The notes under the pieces: generated by a model
What the model saw: only the letters and a program-made list of their open reading frames with translations
Databases searched by the model: none
Told to the model about the DNA's origin: nothing
Assembly: GCF_000165395.2 (NCBI RefSeq)
Contig: NC_067396.1
Coordinates: 1,054,001-1,118,000 of the forward strand
Direction: 5' to 3'
Length of the DNA stretch: 64,000 nt
Origin: Babesia bovis T2Bo
Lineage: Eukaryota; Apicomplexa; Aconoidasida; Piroplasmida; Babesiidae
Program-made: the position numbers and the translations under genes
Shown: piece after piece, positions 54,436 to 64,000 of the stretch
Layout of the letters: every line of letters begins with the position of its first letter
How positions within the stretch are numbered: the first letter of the stretch is position 1

Positions 54436-55290
54436 ATGAGACTATGTTTACGGCAATATAATATGAATATCGGTTTATCTGCCTGCTGTGTGCGTTATAT
54501 TCGTAGGTCTTGTACTGTTACTGGTTTTCTACGCTCTAGGGGACTGTCTGGCCATCTTTTCACACAACCACATCGTTTTTCTTCTGGTGGATATTTCACT
54601 CGGACTACTTATCGTTATTACTCAAGTGACACTAATTCTGTGTCGAACGTTGTGCGTCTCGACTCCCAGGGTGGTACTAAATTGGTGTATGATAATTTTG
54701 GGCGTCTTCGTGTCTTCATCAAGTTTTTATGTTTTCAAAGCGTCCCTTTGGCTATTTTTGCATACTTCTATAAAAGGTTTGAGGGTGAGCGTAGGGATCT
54801 GTACTCCGTACCACTTGACACTGTGGAGGATGCCTTACGGCATTTCTTCTCTATAACTAAGGGTGCCCAATGCTTTTTACTTCTGGGTAACCAAACTTGT
54901 ATGGTCAATTATTCAATTGGTCAGGGTGTCAATTTCAGCGGTGTCGACTCCTTGGAATCCTTCTTTGATCGCTTACAGCCACAATTTCGTGACTCCTTAC
55001 AGCACATTCGTATATCATATCCCAGTAATATTACGTTAGAGGTTTCAGAAACGGAAAACCGCCCGCGTTTGTTATTTTACAATTCATCTTTGGATTCTTT
55101 CGGTGAAATTGCTATAGACATTGATGTTATAATAGACCCTGAGCAGAAGCAGCAGCTTTGGGTCCCTCGCTTAGGAAGTGATTCTAATAACTTGGCTGTA
55201 TGCCGTACTAGCTTTATTCGGCTTGGTTTTGGTGGCTCTGATCGTTGCGTTCAATTACAAAAGAGGGAGGATTGGCGTTTGTTAGAATGA
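54436..55290 (+). CDS. Putative mitochondrial single-pass membrane protein, 284 aa, family unknown
   Basis: From the first ATG the N-terminus is rich in Arg, Ser, Cys and aromatic residues without acids for over 50 positions (CVRYIRRSCTVTGFLRSRGL to RFSSGGYFTRTTYRYYSS), a good mitochondrial presequence. One hydrophobic helix follows (about 98-112, FLCFQSVPLAIFAYFYKRFE), then a soluble domain of 160 residues with a strand-helix pattern (FLLLGNQTCMVNYS, IDIDVIIDPEQKQQLWVPRL). The layout, presequence-helix-domain, is like TIM21 or other inner-membrane proteins, but no family motif is recognised. Its TGA overlaps the ATG of SRPRB (ATGA). Confidence 0.72.
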   Translation: MRLCLRQYNMNIGLSACCVRYIRRSCTVTGFLRSRGLSGHLFTQPHRFSSGGYFTRTTYRYYSSDTNSVSNVVRLDSQGGTKLVYDNFGRLRVFIKFLCFQSVPLAIFAYFYKRFEGERRDLYSVPLDTVEDALRHFFSITKGAQCFLLLGNQTCMVNYSIGQGVNFSGVDSLESFFDRLQPQFRDSLQHIRISYPSNITLEVSETENRPRLLFYNSSLDSFGEIAIDIDVIIDPEQKQQLWVPRLGSDSNNLAVCRTSFIRLGFGGSDRCVQLQKREDWRLLE

Positions 55291-55964
55291 TAGACCTCAA
55301 GTGGCAAATCGTCTCTTGCATAGTTTTATTTTTGGCTACTTTGCTATGGATCTACTTGAAACGTGGTAGTTCCAAGCACAGCCCATCAGTTGTTCTTTGC
55401 GGTCCTAGTGAATCCGGTAAGACGGCTATTTTGCTACGGCTTGTTCGTGGTGTTCATATGGAATCGCAAACATCGCAATCGGTTAACCAGGTATCGCTCA
55501 AAGTTGGTGGGAAAAGTATCTCTGTGGTAGATACGCCTGGTAATTTTAGGTTGTTACCTGATTCAATGAAGTACATTGAATCTGCCAAGTCATTGATTTT
55601 CGTTGTTGACTCTTCTGACAAGCAGAGTTTCAAGATGGCTGCTCAGCTTTTGGTTGACATTGCACTTAACCCTAGGGTTATAGCTTCGCGACCCAGGATG
55701 CTATTTTTGGCTAACAAGAGTGACATGCTTGGTTCTCGTGACGTAGAATCTGTGTTACACTTTGTTCAGCTGGATGCCGAGCGTATATTAAAGGCTTACA
55801 AAAGTGAATCACACATGAAACAGATACCGTCTGAATCCATGCCTATTCTTCATATGCTTACTCAAGCTGATTTTACTATTGACAAGACGCCTTTACATGT
55901 AACACTGGGTTCGTGTTCCGCACTGCAGGGTTCCCTCGACGATCTTTTGAATTTTATCGGCTAG
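55287..55964 (+). CDS. SRPRB: Signal recognition particle receptor subunit beta, 225 aa
   Basis: A short N-terminal transmembrane anchor (about 5-25, VSCIVLFLATLLWIYLKRG) precedes a small Ras/ARF-like GTPase domain: G1 GPSESGKTAILLRL, G3 DTPGNFRLLPDSMKYI (D-T-P-G), the typical LIFVVDSSDKQSFKMAAQLL, G4 LANKSD and the end LGSCSALQGSLDDLLNFI with the SA of G5. SRPRB anchors SRP receptor alpha to the ER membrane for cotranslational targeting. The frame extends upstream into the preceding gene, but those codons lack ATG; the chosen start gives the expected anchor. It overlaps the preceding stop by 4 bases (ATGA). Confidence 0.92.
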   Translation: MIDLKWQIVSCIVLFLATLLWIYLKRGSSKHSPSVVLCGPSESGKTAILLRLVRGVHMESQTSQSVNQVSLKVGGKSISVVDTPGNFRLLPDSMKYIESAKSLIFVVDSSDKQSFKMAAQLLVDIALNPRVIASRPRMLFLANKSDMLGSRDVESVLHFVQLDAERILKAYKSESHMKQIPSESMPILHMLTQADFTIDKTPLHVTLGSCSALQGSLDDLLNFIG

Positions 55965-56287
55965 ACTGCTAAACAACTGTAATACTATGAATTAAGTCAA
56001 TATACATTAACATGTTGTACCTCAGGGTTTTTTGATTAACACGTTTGTGTAGCTCCCGACAAACACCGAAAGGCAAATATCTTTTGACATGGTTGCCACT
56101 AGTCGTTTCACTAACGATATACCATGTATACCCGTGCTCAGGCAACCCATTGGTAGAAATACTATACAAATTACAAACGGCTCACATCGAGGCAAGTATG
56201 TTGGTTAACTGTGGGCATGGGTTATTCAACACGTGATCCTTGGTACCCAATTGGCATATTTGACCGGCGCTCATTACCTATGCGCTT
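55965..56287. other. Convergent intergenic region, nothing recognised
   Basis: The stretch lies between the stops of SRPRB and the ABC transporter gene. Frames of 60-66 codons are present on both strands and look random. Confidence 0.5.
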
Positions 56288-58356
56288 TTACTCTAGATGT
56301 CCTGGACCTACCATAATGTAATCTGCGATTGACAGCAATGTCGGCCGGTGCGTTATAAGTATAACGGTCTTATCGCGCAAATACTACAGGCAATGGAATG
56401 AACAATTTTCAAGATACCTCAGTCAATATTTGATTGATTTGTCGTTCAGACTCCATGTCCAGCGCTGATGTTATTTCATCTAGAAGCACTAGTTTAGGGT
56501 CTCTAATAAGCATTCTGGCAATGGATATACGTTGCCTCTGCCCACCTAAAGCATGTGTTCTACTTCATTGAATACATACCGCTGAGTGCTTTTCCAGACT
56601 GTCCCACTATGGTGAGTTCCCCGTTTGGCAATTCTTTTATTAGGGCATTTAACCCAGATCGGTCGTATACACTTGGTAGGCCGCTATCCTTTCCTTCCTG
56701 TCCATAGAGCACATTATTTTTGATGGTGTCATCAAAAAGTGTTGCCTGTTGTTCGATCCATGCAGTCTATATTATATGTGCACTTATTTATTTTACCTAC
56801 TATTTGTCGTACTTCCTGTATATCCATCTTATTCATAGGTCGCCCATCTAGTAGTATACTACCCTTGTCAGGGGTGTAGAGTCCCAGGAGTAGCTGAAGT
56901 ATAGAGCTTTTACCACAACCACTTTCCCCTAGTACTACCATTGACTTTCCCGATGGAAGTGTAAATGATATATCTCGCAGAACAACGCATCCTGGCCTTG
57001 ATGGGTATGTAAAAGTTACTTTGTCAAATTGTACGGTTGGTGCAGTCGTAGGGACTCGTTCACTCCCGGTGGTAGTCACACTATCATTTATGTCGATATA
57101 CCTAGCGATGTTAACTGCCGATCCTATACACTTGTGTATATCAGCGAAGCTTGATGTGAACGACTGCAATGAACTACCCACAAGTGCACTGTACATCAGA
57201 AGTGATGTCACATCTCCTATTTTCATTGTACCGTTGAGTACCAAGGTTGCACTGGTATTGGCCATTAGGAGTATCAGTGTTCCTACAGCACCTACTGCCA
57301 CAAAGTTCATGGTGGCCCCGTAAAATATGCCCTTGAAAGATACCCTAAAAAGTTCTTGTATCTGTTGGAAATGTGACTGTATACATCATGACTCACCCTA
57401 TCGCCGAAAGCTGTAATTTCAGTCTTTTCCGCATTAAATGTTTTCACTGTCTTAATGTTAGTCATCTTCTCTTCACAAAACGACAGCAGCGTGGCTAGCC
57501 GTCGCATTTGAATTGACGTCTGCCTTTGTACAAGGCGTGAGAGTGGTATCATGATAGATAGCGATAATGCTATTGGTAGCATTGTGTGGATGATCATTGA
57601 TATATGGGCGATCTTCAGGCTGAAGTATATTCCTGCTGTGAAGCTGATTGAAGCTCTGACAATTTGAGAGAGGCAATCTATAACCCCTGCAGACATTCTC
57701 GCATCTGCAGCGATGACTGTGACCAGCTTGCCAGATGCCGTAGAGTCGAACAGTCCAGAGTCCTTTTTGAGCAACGATGCAAAAAGGTCCTCTCTTATTC
57801 TTCTTGACATTCTAAGTCTCGCGAAACCTGAAAGCACGCTTTTGAAAAAAGACGCAAGGGCAGCTCCGAATACAAAGCAAGTTCCTTGTAGCATGCTGGG
57901 TACATCGTCGACGGTGAAGCTGTTTATATACTTGCCTACCACAGTTGGAAACACCGATATCAAAGCGCTGGACGCCATTAACGCCAGAAAAGTTGGCAGT
58001 ACAATTGGCATTTCTTTGATTAAGAACTGGGTCAAACATATCATTCCACGTCTTTTATCCGCTTTTGTAATTGGTGCATCCGTAGAATTGTATTCACTAT
58101 ACTTGCCCGATGAGAATTTACGACTATGGATAATCGCAAAACTACGTAGTCCTAGTTGTGGTTGAATAGGCCTCATATACGGCAATGTTGGCGTATTTGC
58201 AACAGCATTGCCTAGACGATACCCATTGCGATGGTGCGATAGTACCATCCCAGGGCGGATGGGTACGAATATGTAGCATCTCCGTTGGTACCATGCTTGC
58301 GATAGTACTCGGCAAGATACTGTCGAGGTTTGTCTAATACTCCGCGTAAAGCACAT
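56288..58356 (-). CDS. Mitochondrial-type half ABC transporter (ABCB10-like), five exons, 643 aa
   Basis: Exons 58356-57397, 57361-56801, 56766-56580, 56545-56418 and 56383-56288 are joined by introns of 35, 34, 34 and 34 nt, each restoring ABC sequence. The N-terminus is basic and Ser-rich with no acids ([20 protein letters not shown]), like a mitochondrial presequence. One six-helix ABCB membrane domain (about 105-390) contains [20 protein letters not shown] and [20 protein letters not shown]. One nucleotide-binding domain shows FTYPSRP, Walker [11 protein letters not shown]-loop [13 protein letters not shown], signature LSGGQRQR, Walker [13 protein letters not shown] and H-loop LITHRP. All catalytic residues are intact. 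Half transporters dimerise; ABCB10/ATM1 relatives serve haem, iron-sulfur or peptide export. Which one it is cannot be decided here. Confidence 0.92.
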
Positions 58357-58909
58357 AATGCTATCGGGGTAATGTATATAGGTATACTTGTGTCGTGTCC
58401 ATTAAGCTGGTTATCCGAGATATAACTTGACAATAGTTGCTCCAGGAGAACTTAAAAGTTAATGTTACTATCTGTTACGTTAGGCAATAACCATTTTTAG
58501 TGGTATAAACAACAGTTCTTGATAGACTCTAGGCGCAGCAATTCATTCGGAGACTTTGAATACAAAAGACACAATATTGTATATATCATAGATTTATAGA
58601 ATCAACCATTTCCTTTTGTAAATCGATAACCATTCGGTGTGTGGTTTTCTTCTATTGGAGTAAGTCCAATAGGCTTTACTTTGGTCCACACACAACAGGA
58701 AGACACAATCGGCTATTATATGCAATAACTGCTATTTTTACTTTTTTCTTACTTTTTACAATGTATTTAACTATTTGTTGTTATTTATACAACCATTTCT
58801 TTGAGGTGTGTAACCTTTTGTAACGGTGTTAATCGCAGGTGTGTCGTCTATTCCAACTTCTTTATGGAAGTGAACACGGTATATACGTATTGACCTTTGC
58901 CATTTAAAG
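58357..58909. other. Divergent intergenic region upstream of the 1371-aa gene
   Basis: The stretch holds promoters of the ABC transporter and the large disordered protein. It contains a nested hairpin given separately, followed by T-rich runs around 58735-58760. Confidence 0.6.
58637..58693 (+). other. Nested hairpin-forming sequence
   Basis: Outer arms GTGTGTGG (58637-58644) and CCACACAC (58686-58693) pair perfectly over 8 bp. Inside them CTATTGGA (58652-58659) and TCCAATAG (58665-58672) pair perfectly over 8 bp around the 5-base loop GTAAG. Asymmetric unpaired stretches of 7 and 13 bases lie between the two stems. It could be an RNA element in a 5' leader or a small structured RNA. Confidence 0.6.
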
Positions 58910-61900
58910 ATGGAATCACCGGGGGAATCAAATGGCTCTTCGCGGCCTCAAAACGTTGCTGAGCTCCTGTCTAACTTGACGGAGCAACAGACTCGTTTAA
59001 TGGACACATACAAGGGTTTCTTGGAGTCAATGCAGTTGGAGACTAACCTGAACAATGCTAAGGGGCAGGTATCAGGTCTTCAGAAGGCGGGAGCTGAGTT
59101 GATTGAGCTTCAGAAGGACCACCTCAAAAAGATGTTAACTATGTTATATCCCATATTCCAATTGGTGATGCCCAGGTCACAATGTGACGATGATGACGTC
59201 ATACAGATGCTTAAGGACCGCACTAAGCTGGATAAATATGATCTGGTTGAGTTATCATGTGTTCTACGATGCTATTTTGCCAAGTTGGCAATATACATAT
59301 ATCACATGGCTACCTTTGTACAGGATCGTGATGGTTATGAGCGTGTTGTTTCTAACGACCCTAACCTTAGCTCGCGTGACCTGTTGCCTAAATCCAATCC
59401 CATGAAGCCAACCGGAGGCGCATTTGAAGAAGAGGATGACGATATTCCTGCTGATGCTGAAGACCTGGCCAACATGACGGCCAATGGGTGGTACGAGCGT
59501 ATGAGTAGGTTGTACAAACCGCAGGCGAATTATCCTGCGCCGTACGATATATACTCCGCCAGTGAACTTAATATGCACGATTTAGCATCTGAGAGCGAGC
59601 CTCGATTCCCTTCATTAGACGGTGATCATGTGGATTACAAGCCTAGGGAGCGTGTGCCTTCTCAGAGAGCTTCTACTCCTGATGATATGTTTGACCCACC
59701 TTTTTTCGATGAGAATGATTTTAATGATGTATTGGATCCTACCATGACTTCATACGCCATGACGCAGAATTTTTTACGTTCTCATGATATGGAACGCGAC
59801 TTAGGTTATGGCCAGCGCCAGCACACTCAGCAGACCGCTGGCGGCTACAATTCAATGGAAACTAGGTACCACCAAGGTTATGGTCATCACGTTGATAATT
59901 ACCCACCTGATCCCTATGCCCATAGTGGCTATCCACATGAGATGGTTGACCCTTACTATCGAGGTGATAGCTATATGACTGCCAACATTAACCAGCGTGA
60001 GTGCATTCCACTGGGAGAATATCCATATTACCAAAAGCCGCTGCGCCCAGAGGATGTATCTTACAGCAGTTACATTTACAGTGGCAGGGAGCCTGGTGTA
60101 ACGCCAGGCGGTTTACCGCCTGGACGTTATATGAACGAGTCATCGAAGGTAGCTCCTCATAAAGTCCCGACGAAGCCTCCGCACCAGGTTGATACACCAC
60201 CGGGTAATGATTCATACATGCGTTACAAAAATGCCATGGAAGATTACAGCAACAATAGGATACGCCCTGTTGGCATGAACGATTTGTTTAACATGGGTGA
60301 TACAAGGAAGTATCCGGCAATCCCGGAAGACAGAATGATTCACAGCCGGGTGGCGCCTCCTGTACAGAGGAGACAGCAGCTCCGTGAGCGCGTAAGGTCG
60401 CCAAACGATGACATTTGTTGCAGCGGCTATCAGGATGCCAAAAGCAGGCGTCGTGCGGAGTTGCGTCAAGTAATGTCCCAAGAGATGCTACATCCCAGTT
60501 TCTATTCTCAGGGTAGTATTGTTAGGGAGGGTGTCCATGTGAAGGGTGACCTTGGTCGAAAGGACATTACCCATTTAATATACGACTCTCCACTTCACAA
60601 TCCTGACCGCATTGAGCAATCTGAGGCTGTCCAACAGCCCAGCTACGCCGTTGAGTCGGTCCACGACAGCGTTTATTCCCAATCCAGCATCCACACTACG
60701 CTTAACGGCAGCATCCCCTTACAGGAACCCGGGCAGCATTACTCCGACGGATCTCATTTAAGTTCTATAGGTTCCTTGGGTGTACAATCAATTGATCATC
60801 CTTATGCAAACGAATATAGCCATGTTGAGGAGCCAACATTGCCACAAGCTCAAGATTTCAGGGAATCTGGGCCACAACAAGCTGCTTACCCAGCGGAGGA
60901 TGCTGGAATGCAATACAACGCTTACCACGTATCAGCTACGGATACATTCCCTAGGGGTCCTCAAGCCAATCCTGACTTGAATTTTACCCACCCAGATGTA
61001 CTGCCAATGGAACAACCTCGTTCCATGGCTCAAGATGGATACAGCCATGTACTAGATCAACAGATGCATGATGGAATCCCTACATCGTCATTAACCAGTA
61101 CATCGCAGATGCCAAGCCACGTAGCGGCTATGTACCATCCCAAAGACATGAGTGGACCACAGCATGAACCCTATAACCACAGTATTGAATCGCAGGGTGA
61201 TGGACCTACATTACCCCAATCGCTTTCTAATGTAACCAATAGAGCAGTGAACGCTCCATCCCAAATGGAGAATCCAGCTGCGCCTTTAACTGTTCAATTG
61301 AGTCAACAGGACATTATGGCGTATCAGACATTTGAGACTCTGGACCTTGATAACGCTAGACGAGCTCAGTCATTGGTAAATAGCGCTTCAAATACATATA
61401 ACTACGAATTGCAAAGCTCTGGCTTAGTGGATACATCTAGTAATGACGCCAAGGATATTCAGCCTTTTGAATTTTCGGGCCTGGTTACATTCAATTCAAG
61501 GGAGTCTTTTGATATTCCACAGGAGAACAATGTTTCTACTAGCTTGACCCAAATAACTGATTCCATACCAGAACACCCTGGTAATTTACCAAAAGCTGCT
61601 CTGGAAAAAGTCGCTCCCAAAGCACCTATGTTAAAACCAAAATCCTTGGTTGATCATGGAAACCAGCCATTCTTCCCTAAGTCATTTGGTGTTAAAGCTC
61701 CCATGGTTAAATTGCTTGTCCCCAAGAAGCTGTTAGGCATGCCTAAGGTACCACTTGGTAAGGTTCCAAATGCTAAGAGTTTATTGGTTAAAGACGGATT
61801 GCATCCCAAGGTGTTACCAAGTCAGGCTAAAATACCGAGTGCTGTTCCCACGGGTCCGGTGCAACGCCATACCTCCGTCGAATCAACTCGTTACCCTGAG

Positions 61901-63025
61901 TTGAGTAGCCGTCAAAGCATAAATCCCGATGTATTAGTTAATTCACGGTTACCCCAAAGTATGGTTGGTGCAATGCCTCAACAACATGCTGTCGATCTCC
62001 GATTGCAACCCAAGGGCAATGTGGCAAATGGGCAGTCTATGGTTACTGTCAGTCGTCATCAGGTGGGCAACGTCTCCGCAGGCAGGTTCCAATCTGATGA
62101 CTCTGTTGGATATGTACAATCCACGCGTATAGTGGAACGTATGGAATCCAATGGCAGTGTAGTGTACGTCCAATCCACTAGAAGCATTGAGCAGCGCCCC
62201 TTAGGTGGTAGTTCTGCAATGCTCACGGCCATTCAAAGACGTAGGTCATCCTACGGTAGTGGCAGGCTATCAGCGTCCAACCCCGATGGATCAACTTGCA
62301 CTAGCTTAAGCATTGACGGTCCCAACAGTGGAGTATCACGTTTGACGTCGGTTGATAGTATTCCGAGACGCGCAGCATCGAATAGCAGTGAGCCAACCAC
62401 TGTAAGTGTACCGGATGCTCAACCCTCTGTCCAGACTCAACATTCAATTGGTCACCTATCAAGTATGGAACACGCTTCAACTGGTAGCTTGGAATGCAGA
62501 TCCATTTCTACTGCAGACCAAAACATATATGCTGGACCAGTGGAGTACAACTTAAATCTAGACAGCGGCAGTCAACGTACCATCTCAGAAGGCTGTATGG
62601 ATTCAGTTCGTACTCAGGAACTCCCATTGGATCCCGTGGGAAACTACATATCCCATAGGAGTGACGTCAGTGATCATTACGTGCCAACCAATGCCCAATC
62701 TTCATTGGAAACCGGCCTCGAATCGTCACACAGTTTGTTAGGCTCAGGTCAACCTGAATATCAGCAGTCGATAGAGACTGTCATGGCTGAAAACTCGCCA
62801 GTTGCTGCTATTGTTGAGGAGCCACCAGATAGCTTCGATATTGACCCTAATGAAGGCCACGGTGAATGGATTAACAACGTGATTCGACGTGATTTATACT
62901 TAAGTTACGGTATTAATAAAACTACATCGATGCCACCGTTGGATGATGATAATTTGTCTAGCAAAGGGATTCACATCCCACCACTTGACATGAGTAAATT
63001 AAGGATCAGGGGTTCGAGTATGTAA
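58910..63025 (+). CDS. Large mostly disordered protein with N-terminal coiled coil, 1371 aa, function unknown
   Basis: One intronless frame. Residues 15-150 are helical (LLSNLTEQQTRLMDTYKGFL and LQKDHLKKMLTMLYPIFQLV), possibly an oligomerisation module. The rest is rich in Ser, Gln, Pro, Tyr, His and Asn. It includes a Tyr/His/Pro-rich zone (about 290-440), a Lys/Pro zone (about 900-985: PKAPMLKPKSLV, KAPMVKLLVPKKLLGMPKVP) and two copies of a VxYVQSTRxxE unit near residue 1070. The C-terminus has a short conserved-looking tail (EWINNVIRRDLYLSYGINKT, then IHIPPLDMSKLRIRG). I do not recognise the family; the composition suits an RNA-granule or scaffold protein, which is only a guess. Its 3' end overlaps the last exon of the next gene by 20 bases. 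Confidence 0.82.
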   Translation: MESPGESNGSSRPQNVAELLSNLTEQQTRLMDTYKGFLESMQLETNLNNAKGQVSGLQKAGAELIELQKDHLKKMLTMLYPIFQLVMPRSQCDDDDVIQMLKDRTKLDKYDLVELSCVLRCYFAKLAIYIYHMATFVQDRDGYERVVSNDPNLSSRDLLPKSNPMKPTGGAFEEEDDDIPADAEDLANMTANGWYERMSRLYKPQANYPAPYDIYSASELNMHDLASESEPRFPSLDGDHVDYKPRERVPSQRASTPDDMFDPPFFDENDFNDVLDPTMTSYAMTQNFLRSHDMERDLGYGQRQHTQQTAGGYNSMETRYHQGYGHHVDNYPPDPYAHSGYPHEMVDPYYRGDSYMTANINQRECIPLGEYPYYQKPLRPEDVSYSSYIYSGREPGVTPGGLPPGRYMNESSKVAPHKVPTKPPHQVDTPPGNDSYMRYKNAMEDYSNNRIRPVGMNDLFNMGDTRKYPAIPEDRMIHSRVAPPVQRRQQLRERVRSPNDDICCSGYQDAKSRRRAELRQVMSQEMLHPSFYSQGSIVREGVHVKGDLGRKDITHLIYDSPLHNPDRIEQSEAVQQPSYAVESVHDSVYSQSSIHTTLNGSIPLQEPGQHYSDGSHLSSIGSLGVQSIDHPYANEYSHVEEPTLPQAQDFRESGPQQAAYPAEDAGMQYNAYHVSATDTFPRGPQANPDLNFTHPDVLPMEQPRSMAQDGYSHVLDQQMHDGIPTSSLTSTSQMPSHVAAMYHPKDMSGPQHEPYNHSIESQGDGPTLPQSLSNVTNRAVNAPSQMENPAAPLTVQLSQQDIMAYQTFETLDLDNARRAQSLVNSASNTYNYELQSSGLVDTSSNDAKDIQPFEFSGLVTFNSRESFDIPQENNVSTSLTQITDSIPEHPGNLPKAALEKVAPKAPMLKPKSLVDHGNQPFFPKSFGVKAPMVKLLVPKKLLGMPKVPLGKVPNAKSLLVKDGLHPKVLPSQAKIPSAVPTGPVQRHTSVESTRYPELSSRQSINPDVLVNSRLPQSMVGAMPQQHAVDLRLQPKGNVANGQSMVTVSRHQVGNVSAGRFQSDDSVGYVQSTRIVERMESNGSVVYVQSTRSIEQRPLGGSSAMLTAIQRRRSSYGSGRLSASNPDGSTCTSLSIDGPNSGVSRLTSVDSIPRRAASNSSEPTTVSVPDAQPSVQTQHSIGHLSSMEHASTGSLECRSISTADQNIYAGPVEYNLNLDSGSQRTISEGCMDSVRTQELPLDPVGNYISHRSDVSDHYVPTNAQSSLETGLESSHSLLGSGQPEYQQSIETVMAENSPVAAIVEEPPDSFDIDPNEGHGEWINNVIRRDLYLSYGINKTTSMPPLDDDNLSSKGIHIPPLDMSKLRIRGSSM

Positions 63026-64000
63026 CTGTGTTACATTTTAGACCTAGCTTCTCTCCCAAATACTGTAAACATTTAAATTCTATCGCTATAACATACCTCT
63101 AATCTTGACACTCGTGTCATATTTGAATCTATTACAATTGCATCTTCTAGCGCTCCTTCTATTAATACTATGTATGCTTGTTCGTTGCATCCTAGTTCCA
63201 GGTAGTACTCCAGAAGTTTATCGATCTTATGCGGATTAATATTCCCAACGTTCATGCAAACATGTCGGCATAATGCCTTGTGATCTACTTTGGGATGGAA
63301 GGTGCATACCTTTAGCAATTTTAATGCAGTACTGCTGAACTGTGGGTGTTCCACTGGATACGATTCCACAAAATGCTGGATCATGGCTGGTACTATACTA
63401 GACAAGCTCGGGTTTGAGATATATGTCACAACCGATGATAAAGTTGCGAAGCTTTCGGCAGACAGGCTGGCAATATCAACGTTGTTAATACACCATTCTT
63501 GGAGTTCATATATCCTTTTACAGTGCTGTCGATTACCATGGGACAACACAACAACATTGCGCATCATAGCCGGTATAACTTCGGAGTCAATAGTAGAACA
63601 CAGCTCCAATTTATTCGCCAGGTAGATGACATAATCCAATGACTCAGCATGACATATTCCTAGTGCTAAACTCATCGAGTCGCAATTGTTGACACGCAAT
63701 GTCAGTTTATGGTATGCTTCATTTATGTCATCTGCTTCTTTCTTAGAAACACTTTTAAAGTAGTCCATCGTCATGGCAATATTGCGATATGTAACTGCGG
63801 CATTGTTCGTGCCACGATTGTGGGAAGCACAATCCGTCCCTAATGCTACGTTGTTCAAGGAATGACGTCCAGGTAATCCATTGTTTCCAATATCTCTAGA
63901 GAGTGGTGGGCGTGTGACCAATGACATGCCACCAGATTCCACATTTGAAGAAGCATCTCTTGTCTCAGAGCACAGCTGATCTGTATTAGCAAGAACGGAC
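63006..64000 (-). CDS. Helical-repeat protein, probable organelle RNA-binding type, C-terminal part, 5' end outside window
   Basis: The frame is open to the window edge, so the gene continues beyond 64000. A 34-nt intron (63063-63096, GTATGT...TTACAG) joins it to an 18-codon last exon, placed because length, donor and acceptor all fit the pattern of this genome; without splicing the protein would end five codons later. Repeats such as MSLALGICHAESLDYVIYLA, LSAESFATLSSVVTYISN, FSSTALKLLKVCTFHPKVDH and KIDKLLEYYLELGCNEQAYI are typical of heptatricopeptide/FASTK-like proteins. The N-terminal visible part is Ser/Asn-rich and probably disordered. No RAP domain is seen. Confidence 0.7.

Overview
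The window looks like nuclear DNA of an apicomplexan piroplasm, most likely a Babesia in the strict sense. The evidence is the moderate GC content, intron-poor genes packed tightly on both strands, very short introns, and a proteome that mixes conserved eukaryotic housekeeping genes with apicomplexan-type families: a formate/nitrite transporter, a cathepsin C-type dipeptidyl peptidase, a guanylate-binding-like GTPase and helical-repeat organelle proteins. I see no mobile element, CRISPR array, rRNA or convincing tRNA, and no ves1-like antigen family. The species is an inference.

Left part (1-18 kb): the 3' part of an FAD monooxygenase; a Cys-doublet, low-complexity 585-aa protein on the minus strand; RNase P subunit RPP30; a divergent protein kinase; a helical-repeat protein; a DPH4 J-protein; a FEN1 flap endonuclease whose long C-terminal extension is reached only by splicing; a tiny four-exon RanBP2-type zinc-finger protein; a guanylate-binding-like GTPase; and a fidgetin-like AAA ATPase.

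Middle (18-42 kb): formate/nitrite transporter, listerin (ribosome quality control), Bax inhibitor-1, a basic hypothetical protein, a PUS7/TruD pseudouridine synthase with a hydrophobic leader, YKT6 SNARE, REV1 translesion polymerase, the proteasome ATPase RPT6, a second helical-repeat protein, the tRNA-acetylation adaptor TAN1/THUMPD1 and a PP2C phosphatase.

Right part (42-64 kb): THO2 (mRNA export), FCF2 (rRNA processing), dipeptidyl peptidase I, RBM22-like splicing factor without an RRM, BUD13 (RES complex), a putative mitochondrial membrane protein overlapping SRP receptor beta, a mitochondrial-type half ABC transporter, a 1371-aa disordered protein, and a third helical-repeat gene running off the window.

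Most multi-exon models were rebuilt by hand from reading-frame continuity across short GT-AG introns. Of 46 introns placed, 41 are 33-38 nt, mostly 34 or 35. RNA-metabolism genes are numerous (RPP30, TAN1, PUS7, THO2, FCF2, RBM22, BUD13 and the zinc-finger protein), and DNA replication and repair is represented by FEN1, REV1 and the FIGNL1-like ATPase. Start codons are assigned at ATG even where an open frame extends further upstream.
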